Shown piece by piece: positions 17,185-24,436 of a stretch of 24,436 nucleotides of DNA. The position numbers were made by a program, and so were the translations under genes. Source of the stretch: Chara braunii (Eukaryota > Streptophyta > Charophyceae > Charales > Characeae); contig BFEA01000017.1 of the NCBI GenBank assembly GCA_003427395.1, forward strand, positions 502,516 to 526,951, given 5' to 3'. The notes under the pieces were generated by a model. The model was not told the origin of the DNA. It worked only from the letters and a program-made list of their open reading frames with translations, and ran no database searches. The stretch's first letter is position 1, and every line of letters starts with the position of its first letter.

Positions 17185-17288
17185 CTACTGCGCACGTGAA
17201 CAGTCTTGGAAGGAAATTACTGAGATTTGTGAGCGTGTTCCTACTTTCCAACATACGTTGTTTGCACGATACGTGAAGGAGTTGATTC

Positions 17289-18455
17289 GTGAAGACGAGT
17301 GACCACTGGGAGTACGACAGAAGGGACCGGCGTTCAAATAGCCAGGATCGTGGGAATTATCATGGCTCGGACTGTGGACAAGACTCAGGCGGGGACAAGC
17401 ACTATCGCCGCTCTCCGCCAAGATGCTTTGCATGCAATGAACGTGGTCATTATGCTAACCAGTGCAAGAACCGATGTCGGTCGAGCGATGACCGGCCATC
17501 TACCTCCTCCGAGACTCGGGGTGGAAGATCGACATCACCGAGAGGCGACCCCAAGGAGCCCTCTATCAAGGAGGTGGATAAGCTCCACCTTCAAATTGAG
17601 GAACTCAACCGCAGTCTAGCTTCTGTCTCGGAGTTCGTCCAAAGTGAGAAGGCTAAGAAGGATGCTAAAGAACAAGCAAAGCGCGACGCTGAAGAAGAGG
17701 AACAGCATAAGCCGGCTGAGAGAAAAGCATGGGAGAAGGAGCGTAAGAGGTTGGAGAAACTACAGAAGGAGAAAGAGAGGGATGCCGAGTTTGAAAAGAA
17801 GATGGAGATGCAGCTAGCAATGAAGACTGGCGACTTTTTTGATCGCTTGGAAGCTAACCTCGGACCAGTCCTTAATGTCCTGAAACAGACACGAGGAAAG
17901 AAGCAAGCGGTCTGTATATCGGACCCTGGGTCGGAGTCGGGACCGGGGAGCTATGGAAGCGATACTGAAGAAATCCGCTCTCAAACGCAGAAGTTGACGA
18001 TCCATGAGAAGCGTAATAGGGGACCGGAGCCCGTACTTGAGGACAGCCCACCGATGTTGACGCCAGCAAAGAGGACACCACGTGGAACGAAGGAAAAAGG
18101 AGCGGCGGCTACTACACGGGTTACGCGATCGAAGGCAAAGATGAAGACGAATCTTTCTCCTTACATGGCGAAGATGAAGAAGACCCCGGGACAACCGGGC
18201 ACTGTCGCGAACTTGCGCTACCACAACCAAGCTATGGAAGAACTCCGGAATTTAGGCGCACAGGAGTTGCAGGCGATATGCAAGGACGAAGGCATTGCGT
18301 ACAACGGCAAGATCGATGGGATATTTGATATCGCAAGTCATCGGACTAGGAAGAACTTTGGGGAGGTTGAACCGGTCGACATGTCGGGAGTTTTTGAAGC
18401 CGAGGAAGAAACATCGGTGACTGGTGATGACGGAGGCCAGGACGAAGAGGCTTGA
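17289..18455 (+). CDS. PLE ORF1: CCHC zinc knuckle, coiled coil, SAP-like
   Basis: A 388-codon open frame. A CX2CX4HX4C zinc knuckle (CFACNERGHYANQC) lies at 17424-17465. A long charged coiled coil follows at about 17570-17820 (EELNRSL, KAKKDAKEQAKRDAEEEE, KERKRLEKLQKEKERDAEFEKK). Near 18225-18350 a SAP-like segment reads EELRNLGAQELQAICKDEGIAYNGK. A gag-like nucleic-acid-binding role is likely. There is no ATG at the 5' end. The frame just upstream (about 17200-17302, SWKEITEICERVPTF..LIREDE) looks coding but is shifted, so a frameshift near 17300 probably hides the start. It ends at TGA 18453. Confidence 0.7.
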   Translation: MKTSDHWEYDRRDRRSNSQDRGNYHGSDCGQDSGGDKHYRRSPPRCFACNERGHYANQCKNRCRSSDDRPSTSSETRGGRSTSPRGDPKEPSIKEVDKLHLQIEELNRSLASVSEFVQSEKAKKDAKEQAKRDAEEEEQHKPAERKAWEKERKRLEKLQKEKERDAEFEKKMEMQLAMKTGDFFDRLEANLGPVLNVLKQTRGKKQAVCISDPGSESGPGSYGSDTEEIRSQTQKLTIHEKRNRGPEPVLEDSPPMLTPAKRTPRGTKEKGAAATTRVTRSKAKMKTNLSPYMAKMKKTPGQPGTVANLRYHNQAMEELRNLGAQELQAICKDEGIAYNGKIDGIFDIASHRTRKNFGEVEPVDMSGVFEAEEETSVTGDDGGQDEEA

Positions 18456-19537
18456 TGTGGTTTCGGAACTGATGAGATATGGCGCTTAGTACACGAGCTG
18501 ACTAGATTACGGGGTAAGGACTGTAGCGTGGTTAGTGAGGTGGAAGAACTGCTACAATTGTGTATAGTTGTCCTTTCATTTCGTGGAGTAATCAAGTGGA
18601 CGAGGAAGTTTCTGACCTACTGGAAGAAGCTCATCGCTGAATTTGGTGTTAACTTCGCAAGTGTTAAGAACTGTGTTTATGTGGCTTTGTCACCTTTCTG
18701 CAAACACCAATACGTGGGGAAGACGAATCGGGACGTCAACGTTAGGTGGAGAGAGCATCTTGCGGCGTGTCGAAATAGGAAGCATACTCACTTCTATCGC
18801 TGGCTCGACTGCTTTGGTCACAGTAACTATGTTTTGATGCCTATTGACCGGTTGGAGGGCAACGAGTTAGTTACGTGGAAGGTGTGTATATCCGGCGTTG
18901 GTCCCCGTTCTTGTACACGAGTGGGTGTAGCAAGTGTGGTCATGGCCACAAGAAACCGCGGAGTGGGAGAAATGGGAGAAGGAAGAGTGAAGGGAAACGC
19001 TGTACCAACCTGTCTATTGTACCGATCAAAGTACGTGATGCGAATAGCACTGTCTGGAGAGTGGAACTAGCAGGGCTCCTTCTAGAAAAAGAGAAGCAAG
19101 GCGTGCGGAAGTTCTCGATAGTATCGAGTGGAGGAAACGCTTGGACGATTGGATGGAAGAAGATCCGTAAGCGCTTTGGTGAGTCAACTGTTCGGATTGA
19201 TGGTAAGGAGGAGCGTTTAAAAACCTGCAAGAGGGTGTTTGAGGAGGGTGGAAAGATTGACTTCGAATATCTCAGAGTTTGGAAGTCGAAGTGCATTTTC
19301 ATTAAGCAGGTTCTCGTCGATATCTTGAAGGACCCGTGTAGGTTATCCACTGTCCGCAAGTGGGGTCTGAGATCTACTATTAGGCTGTATGGAGCCATCA
19401 AGGACTTCAGTAAGAAGTCGATTCGTAAGTATCTTAGACGGCTGATATCTCGTGTGATCCGTGAAAGGTTTGACTTGAGTATGTCTGCTGACCTTATTAT
19501 TCGGGTCAAGTATGACGAATGTGTTCGCTTGAATTAA
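18456..19537 (+). pseudogene. PLE GIY-YIG endonuclease region, frameshifted
   Basis: Directly after the ORF1 TGA, and in the same frame, the sequence stays open with no ATG. CVYVALSPF and YVGKTNRDVNVRWREHL match the VY..YVG..R core of GIY-YIG nucleases, with the catalytic Arg near 18744. LEGNE supplies a candidate catalytic Glu. Near 18865-18885 the homology moves to another frame (YIRRWSPFLYTSG, resembling the domain's C-terminal segment). That frame runs on through a basic linker to TAA at 19535-19537. The domain makes the nick that primes reverse transcription. The CCHH residues of canonical PLE nucleases are not evident, as reported for Chlamys. Confidence 0.75.
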
Positions 19538-20404
19538 CTTTGTAACCTCGTGAATGATGGAATGATGGATTGTGTGTTGCCGGACTGTTTTCGGAAGCGT
19601 GCCAGGAAGAAGATTCGAGTCGTTTGGACTAAAAACCAATCGATCGGCGATATTCTTCATAATCAGCGATCGTTCGCTGCTTGTCAGTTTTCGACCTGCG
19701 CATGCGCAGGGATGTCCTATCCAAGATCGGAAGGACATGTATGCTTCCGCCTTAAAGACGGGGAACCACACCACCAAATTTTATCTAATGCTAATGATGT
19801 TCCACGGGATTTAGCCCGTAATCGCGTTGACCGCCTGCAGAGGGAAATCGTAGAAGGATTTGCTAGTTGGAAGAATTTGAAGGGACAGACTCCGGTGTTT
19901 TTGAGGGAGAAGGTAGCAAGGTGTGTTGATGATTGAACTATAGGAGTGACTGTCACGAAGCTATGTTTGGATGATGTTTTGAAGGTGAAGAAAGAGTTGG
20001 AGGGAATCGTTCTTACCCTCTCGATCGGAACCCCTGAGATACCCTGGTTATGTGTCCGCGGGTGTATCATGCCGCCATGATGAGTACTTTTGTTACCAGT
20101 GTTGGCTACAGGATCGTGCAGGATCCACCTGAGAAGATCATCGATGGTATCAAGCAGGAGATGGTGGCGAGTGGCTTGAAGGAGGTGGTCCAGTAGGACC
20201 CGAAAGGGAAGTTTGGTGTGTCGTATGTATTACCTAAGCATAAAGACATAAGTCGATACCGACCGATCTGCCCGACTTTCAACGAACCGATGGTTCGCAC
20301 GGGCAGACTGGTCGGCGGTCGCAAAGGCCCTCAACCACCTCCTGTTTCACTTACCAATCGACTGGCATTTTAACCTGCAGGCCGTCTCTCATCTCACAGT
20401 ACGG
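19538..20404 (+). pseudogene. PLE CxC linker and RT N-terminal region, broken
   Basis: In the frame of the preceding segment, after its TAA, the protein continues (MMDCVLPDCFRKRARKKIRVVW, then QFSTCACAGMSYP). The STCACAG is the CxC motif expected between nuclease and RT in N-terminal-endonuclease PLEs. TGA follows at 19934-19936. Beyond it, scattered pieces in different frames (LPKHKDISRYRPICP near 20231-20275) look like RT fingers (motif 1/2 region). The damage is heavy here. Confidence 0.65.
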
Positions 20405-21356
20405 TTGCAACGGATCAACCGATTGATCATGACGAAGGGTGGTACACTGGAGGTGGAGTCGGCTTCCTTTGACATCAAAGAGATGTTCAGCCGGCTCCCT
20501 CATGAGGACATCATGGATGCGGTTCATTGGATTGTCATGCACTACCAGGGAAAGGGCATGAGTTCAGTCCGGGTAAACACAAGGGGGAAAGTGGTGACAT
20601 TCAGGAAGACGACCGGCACCGCTCACTGGAGATGCTTGGAGTTGACTGATGTAGTGAAGTTTGTCTGCCTGAAACTTCACCACACGTACACATTTGCAAC
20701 AAGTGTGCTGCTGAGACAGGTGGTGGGAATACCGATGGGGAAGAGCACGAGCCCCCCATTGGCTTGTATCATGTGTGCTATGGAGGAGTTGAAGTTTATT
20801 AGTAGCCTGGGCAGACTCATAAGGCATGTCTTTGGTATTCGGTTGATTGACGACGTCATGCTTGTAACAGCTTCGTTACCTGCAGACGACCGAAAGGAGA
20901 TTTTGAGTCGATTTGAGAGCTGCTACCCGCAGAACTTGTTGCTCAAAAGAACAGATGACGGATCAGGTGTCTTGCAATTCCTCGGTTGTGAAGTCCGTAC
21001 TTCTCAGACTTTCCCTTATTTGGGATGTGTTCAGTTGGTCAAGAATGAGGATGGTCAAGAATGAGGAGACCGTTTGGAAAGGGGAGAAGCTGACTTTCCA
21101 AAATGGGCAGTCTTTCTCATCATGGGGGAGTAAACAGCTTAAGAATGCGATCATCAGTGGACATCTCCACCGTTTTGAACACAACACTACAATCCGTGAG
21201 GAGATCCCTTTGAGAGTGCTCACTGTGAAAAGGGAACTGCGGATGAAAGGTTACCCACGTGAAAACTTTGAAAGAGTTTTGAGAAGGTTTGCATTAGGGA
21301 AAGATAAGTTTTGGAGGAGGGCATTGAACCTGATTTGTAGTGAGGAATGGAGTTAG
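20405..21356 (+). pseudogene. PLE reverse transcriptase core
   Basis: Polymerase motifs in order: A, SFDIKEMFSRLPHEDIM (about 20465); B, RQVVGIPMGKSTSPPLACIM (about 20714-20773); C, RLIDDVML with the catalytic DD at 20849-20854; then FLGCEVRTS near 20978. The frame stops at 21064 because of a 16-bp tandem duplication (21037-21068). The thumb and C-terminus resume in another frame (KNEETVWKGEKLTF to RRALNLICSEEWS) and end at 21356. The RT family shares ancestry with telomerase RT. Catalytic residues are intact, but the chain is broken. Confidence 0.85.
21037..21068 (+). repeat. 16-bp tandem duplication breaking the RT frame
   Basis: GGTCAAGAATGAGGAT is followed at once by GGTCAAGAATGAGGAG. 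Sixteen is not a multiple of three, and the RT homology shifts frame exactly here, so this duplication is the likely inactivating event in the thumb region. Confidence 0.85.
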
Positions 21357-21739
21357 GCTCCGAGGAAGAAGCAGGTTCTGCTTAAGTATGTAGTGTGTTC
21401 TTAGATCTGTGGACAGGGTTTGCCGATTAGTCTGTGGTTTCCTCTGGATTGGGGCTCAGATGAAGGAACAGAAGTGTGTTCTGATGCTTGTTGAGTTTGC
21501 AGTTTGTAGGATTTGCCTCAATCCGTGGACATCTCCACCTGAGTAGGATGGGGTGCTCTTCCTAGATTGGGTTTAGGAGTATGGTCTGTTGACTGTCAGG
21601 ATTTCTTTTTTAGTTGTTGTGTAGATAGTCGAGTTTGCAGTGGTGTTTCCTTTGGGTTGTTTGCTTCGGTCTCCTGATTTGATTCCTGACGGACCAGGAT
21701 CATGCGGTAGGCCTTGTTTTCCTTTTCGTTTTTCAGGCG
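21357..21739 (+). other. PLE 3' untranslated region
   Basis: Between the end of the RT frame and the right pseudo-LTR. T/G-rich, no coding signal. It contains direct words such as TCTGTGGAC/ATCCGTGGACATCTCCACC that echo CAGTGGACATCTCCACC near 21155. Confidence 0.5.
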
Positions 21740-22169
21740 TGATTTCTTGGAGTAACGGACCACGGTACTAATCCCAGGGACTGGGACTGGTACCCGAGCT
21801 GATTTTGTAGTTGTGTGCTTTGGTTTGGAACGTGACACTGTTTTGGATACCGACTTAAATACAGTAGTACCGTGAAGGTCGATCTCTTTTCAGGACTAAC
21901 GGTACCTCCTGCTATTCCGGGATAGTAGGGGTAACGGAAGTGGGCGTGATGAACGTAGGGATAGTTCGTGGATGTTTGGTGGCGAACCCCCTGAGGAGGC
22001 AACGGCAGTTGCCGAAACGCAGCGTCGCGGACGCTGATCCTGAACGGTGTTCTTGTTATATTTCTAAACCATTCTATTGATTGAGTTTGGCTTTATGTGT
22101 ACTTGACGCGACGACTGTCGCGTACGGCTTGCTGAGTACTTCTCTCTCGCTTTCACTTTTCTATACTAC
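21740..22169 (+). repeat. Right pseudo-LTR of the PLE
   Basis: Same length and register as the left copy (offset 4985). The few differences include AC for GA near 21767, GCG for GGG in the stem III loop of the hammerhead-like motif, and two A/G changes near 22110. The 11-bp target duplication starts five bases after its end. Confidence 0.9.
21985..22052 (+). ncRNA. Hammerhead-ribozyme-like motif, right copy
   Basis: CTGAGGA at 21991-21997, GGCAAC/GTTGCC stem II, GAAA at 22014-22017, CAGCGTC/GACGCTG stem III and ATC at 22037-22039. It is identical to the left copy except for one base in the stem III loop, so all proposed paired and core bases are conserved. The N at 17060 of the left copy is C here. 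The same structural reservations apply. Confidence 0.45.
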
Positions 22170-22185
22170 TTCTACACTGTCATTA

Positions 22186-22977
22186 GCTGTTGATTTTTAT
22201 TATGTTCAGTAACTATTATCCAATATTAAGTTTATTTCTTTGGATGGGGGGACGAAAGGAGTCTTTCCTCCTTGCGAGTCCATAACTCCCCCCATTTTTT
22301 GTCAATTCTCCTAGCCACCCCCCATTCCCTCAGCCATACCACATTGTCTACCACTCAGGACTATCACCCTTTCAGTATTTCTGGTTTGATGACCTGACCA
22401 GACAGTGGTTACAGGCACCTGCACTGAGCAGGTTGTCCCACTTGCCCCTGCTTGAAGCACGTTCAAACGAGCCGTCTACTTTTGGATGCTAGGAGTGAAC
22501 CCTTTTTCTACAGGTCCCTCGACCAGACCCCAGATGCTACCCAAGATTCTGTTACCAGGCCCCTCTATATATCTGAATGTTCTTCCAAAGCTACAACAGA
22601 CATTGTCTAGCTAAGGTCCCCAGGTTGGGTGAGCCTCAGGTGAAATGGCCAAGGGCGGAAGGGTCAAAGGCGCCTTTCAAGAAGGACTTCGAGCGCTTTT
22701 TTCGGGACTGGTTCACACCTCAGACAGGAGCCTCTCTCAGATCTCCACAATTCTTCACTGATCCATTCCCTCCTTCTGAGCTTGCCTTGGTGGACTAAGT
22801 CTTGCAATGGTTTGGGATTGGGATGAGAGGCGGTTGACATGACAGTCACTCATGTATCATTATAGGGGAGGGATTGCTAGTTTCGAAACACATGCCTGGT
22901 GGTGCGTAAGGGGTGTGAAGAGGTTTTCCTTCCCTTACTCGCTATTTCATGTTGCATTTCTGAATTGTTTCTACTGG
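22186..22977. other. Gene-free spacer
   Basis: Begins with the right half of the target repeat (GCTGTTGATTTTTATTATG). The rest has no convincing gene. An ATG frame of 73 codons at 22577-22798 exists but matches nothing I know, and similar chance frames are common here. Confidence 0.4.
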
Positions 22978-23032
22978 GCACTGGATCCTCTTTCCAGCAG
23001 GTGTCACTCCCCACCACTAGATTGGAGTCACT
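22978..23032 (+). repeat. Dispersed repeat, copy C
   Basis: Third copy of the block at 4384-4440: CACTGGATCCTCTTTCCAGCAGGT then CTCCCCACCACTAGATTGGAGTCA. It is direct relative to copy A and diverged, and has no adjacent poly(A). Confidence 0.6.
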
Positions 23033-23137
23033 GGTGGTACAGTACGAGTGTGTAGTCATATCAGCACTCCTAGTTGTTTCCACTGGTTTCAGTTCTAAGG
23101 TCTGACCTAAGTCAGCACAAGAAGTACCTGAGTACAA

Positions 23138-23210
23138 CCTTGCCAAGTAGGCCGCTTGGCATCCTTGCCAAGTAGGGGCTTGGCATCCTTGCCAAGTAGG
23201 CCGCATAGGG
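23138..23210 (+). repeat. Three 24-25 bp tandem units with inverted arms
   Basis: CCTTGCCAAGTAGGCCGCTTGGCAT (23138-23162), a 24-bp variant (23163-23186) and a decayed third unit (23187-23210). In the first two, TGCCAAG and CTTGGCA form a hairpin stem. Just before the array, TACCTGAGTACAACC (23125-23139) recurs at 24416-24430. Confidence 0.8.
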
Positions 23211-24370
23211 CCTTGTATACTATCGGGGTCCCTGAATTCCTGTGATTTTGCTTCTGTAGGTCCTCTCGTAGTTCTTACACCTACCACATTGTGCCTTTGG
23301 GTGGTAAAGGGACATTTTTGTCCAGGACATGACTTAGACCAGGTACGTTTTTGAAGGTTTCTTAGTATTTTTTGGATTCGCTCGACGGCACCACTTACCG
23401 TTGTTTCGAACCAGGAGAAGGCTTCTTCGGCACCCTGTTTCGGGGATTGCCGGTTTTCGTTTCAACTTACAGTGTATCGGTCCTACCTCCCCGGCAAAGG
23501 GGAATTTTTTCAGGACTCCGAATGCTCTGGGGTACGACTGCTGCTCCTCTGAGCTTGAGACGGTTAGTGGTACCTCTACCGGGCCTGAGCCTGAGTTTCA
23601 CTCGTGCAATCGATTATATGCCACTCTGTCGCAGAGCTCTTCCTCTCATCTTCGAACGTGCGTTTCCGACGATCCGCTGTTCGGCTGATTGGTGATGAAG
23701 AGTGGTAATGCCGACTGCGCCGTCTGTTTTCAGGAAAGCTGTCCGCCAGCATGGGTTACCTGTGAGGCGACAGTTGTCCCGCTCGCGCCGGCGGTGCATT
23801 AGACGCTGCTTCGGGGAGTTCACTTTTGTCGGTGGATCTGGAGCTTACGCGCGAGATCGCACTTGCGGGAGTCTGCGATCGTTTGTTTTGTGCTGTGATC
23901 TGCCTGTGTTTTGATTGTGGTCGTACGTACTGTGCAGGTACTCTACCCCAGCGGTTGAAATGGCGCGTTCCCTGATCGTGCTTCTCTTCCCGACGGTTTG
24001 GATGGCTTATGCGAGTTCTTTCGATATGGCAGTGCACGTTCTTGGTTCGATGATCGTTGATTGGATCGTCTGCGTCGCATCTCGACACGATAGGGTTAGG
24101 GATAGGGCAGGGTTTGGTTGATAATGGCTCGGGGCAAGGCAATGGTATGGCCCCGTCTGAAGGCCGATCTATTTTGCAGTTGTTTTCCTCCTGATGAGTC
24201 TACCAGCGGTGGTAGACCGAACGCGTCGAGGGTGTACCGCGTTTTGAAGCTGTAATGTTTGGATCTTTGGCTCTTTCATTTGCTATATAACGCGTGCGTA
24301 ACAGATTGATTTCATGGGTGTATCTCTTTGCATCTGTTCTCATGCTTGTACTGTCTTGCCGGGCAGTCGT
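23211..24370. other. Possible gene-bearing region, unresolved
   Basis: Base composition is more gene-like than the preceding spacer, but no family is recognised. Splice-like acceptors occur (GTCTGTTTTCAG|G near 23734; CTGTGCAG|GT near 23937). A 53-residue frame from ATG 23960 to TGA 24121 begins MARSLIVLLFPTVWMAYASS, signal-peptide-like. CTATATAA at 24283-24290 could be a TATA box. Degenerate telomere-like words (TAGGGTTAGGGATAGGGCAGGG) lie at 24091-24112. None is strong alone. Confidence 0.25.
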
Positions 24371-24415
24371 TTCCTTTCCTTTCCTTGCGTTTCCTTTCCT
24401 TTCCTTTCCTTTCCT
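24371..24415 (+). repeat. (TTTCC)n microsatellite
   Basis: A pentanucleotide TTTCC repeat with one interruption (TTGCG), directly before the second copy of TACCTGAGTACAACC at the end of the window. Confidence 0.9.
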
Positions 24416-24436
24416 TACCTGAGTACAACCGCCTTC

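Larger units (their letters stand above)
16755..22169 (+). mobile_element. Penelope-like retroelement, N-terminal GIY-YIG type
   Basis: About 5.4 kb bounded by 430-bp direct repeats and an 11-bp target duplication (CACTGTCATTA). The order of coding regions is zinc-knuckle ORF1, GIY-YIG nuclease, CxC linker, then reverse transcriptase. In canonical PLEs the nuclease follows the RT. This permuted order and the CxC motif are the hallmarks of the Naiad/Chlamys group. There is no protease, RNase H or integrase, so it is not an LTR retrotransposon. Stops and frameshifts break ORF2 in at least five places, so this copy cannot make intact protein without recoding. Confidence 0.85.

Noticed and set aside
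16755-22169. LTR retrotransposon, because of the 430-bp direct repeats
   Set aside because: There is no protease, RNase H or integrase, the repeats lack TG..CA ends, and the RT and GIY-YIG motifs with a variable 11-bp target duplication fit a PLE.
24091-24112. Interstitial telomere tract
   Set aside because: TAGGGTTAGGGATAGGGCAGGG is too short and irregular to be more than a chance or telo-box-like word.

Overview
The window looks like nuclear DNA of a repeat-rich eukaryote, most likely of the green lineage. A charophyte alga such as Chara is my best guess, from recalled resemblance of the element proteins only; nothing here proves the species. The evidence for a eukaryote is a PIF/Harbinger DNA transposon, a Penelope-like retroelement (PLE), long poly(A)/poly(T) tracts, fold-back MITEs, a spliced-looking pseudogene and no bacterial-style operons. 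Scattered Ns, one 70-N gap in a poly(T) tract and a 95-bp copy on both sides of a single N show draft assembly quality. I see no confident intact host gene, tRNA, rRNA or CRISPR array.

Layout. (1) 208-341 is half of a fold-back MITE, cut by a 2.1-kb Harbinger deletion derivative at 342-2438 that keeps a broken transposase N-terminus. (2) 2757-3809 is a decayed gene of unknown product with five in-frame stops, a CAA/CAT repeat and a convincing 68-bp intron. (3) 4676-13208 is an 8.5-kb Harbinger element with matching terminal inverted repeats. It holds a short membrane-helix ORF, a Myb/trihelix-like protein, a third acidic protein with two stops, and on the minus strand a transposase with an intact D-D-E triad. 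(4) 13209-16750 is a repeat-rich spacer with a 36-bp palindromic array, fold-back elements, a degenerate array of GGTTTAAACC palindromes and poly(T). (5) 16755-22169 is a PLE bounded by two 430-bp direct repeats (pseudo-LTRs). (6) 22186-24436 is mostly featureless, with a small palindromic tandem array and weak gene-like signals near the end.

How the parts work together. In the large Harbinger the transposase would cut at the terminal repeats, while the Myb-like protein would bind DNA, perhaps the CCGAGGA-type subterminal palindromes. The short element could be mobilised in trans only if a transposase recognises its diverged ends. In the PLE, ORF1 (CCHC zinc knuckle, coiled coil, SAP-like segment) precedes ORF2, which runs GIY-YIG nuclease, CxC linker, reverse transcriptase: the permuted order of N-terminal-endonuclease PLEs (Naiad/Chlamys). 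This copy is disabled by stops and frameshifts.

The most interesting signals are a hammerhead-ribozyme-like core in both pseudo-LTRs of the PLE, although N-terminal-endonuclease PLEs are described as lacking canonical hammerheads; a membrane-helix leader peptide shared by two diverged Harbinger elements; and several independent families of short palindromic repeats.
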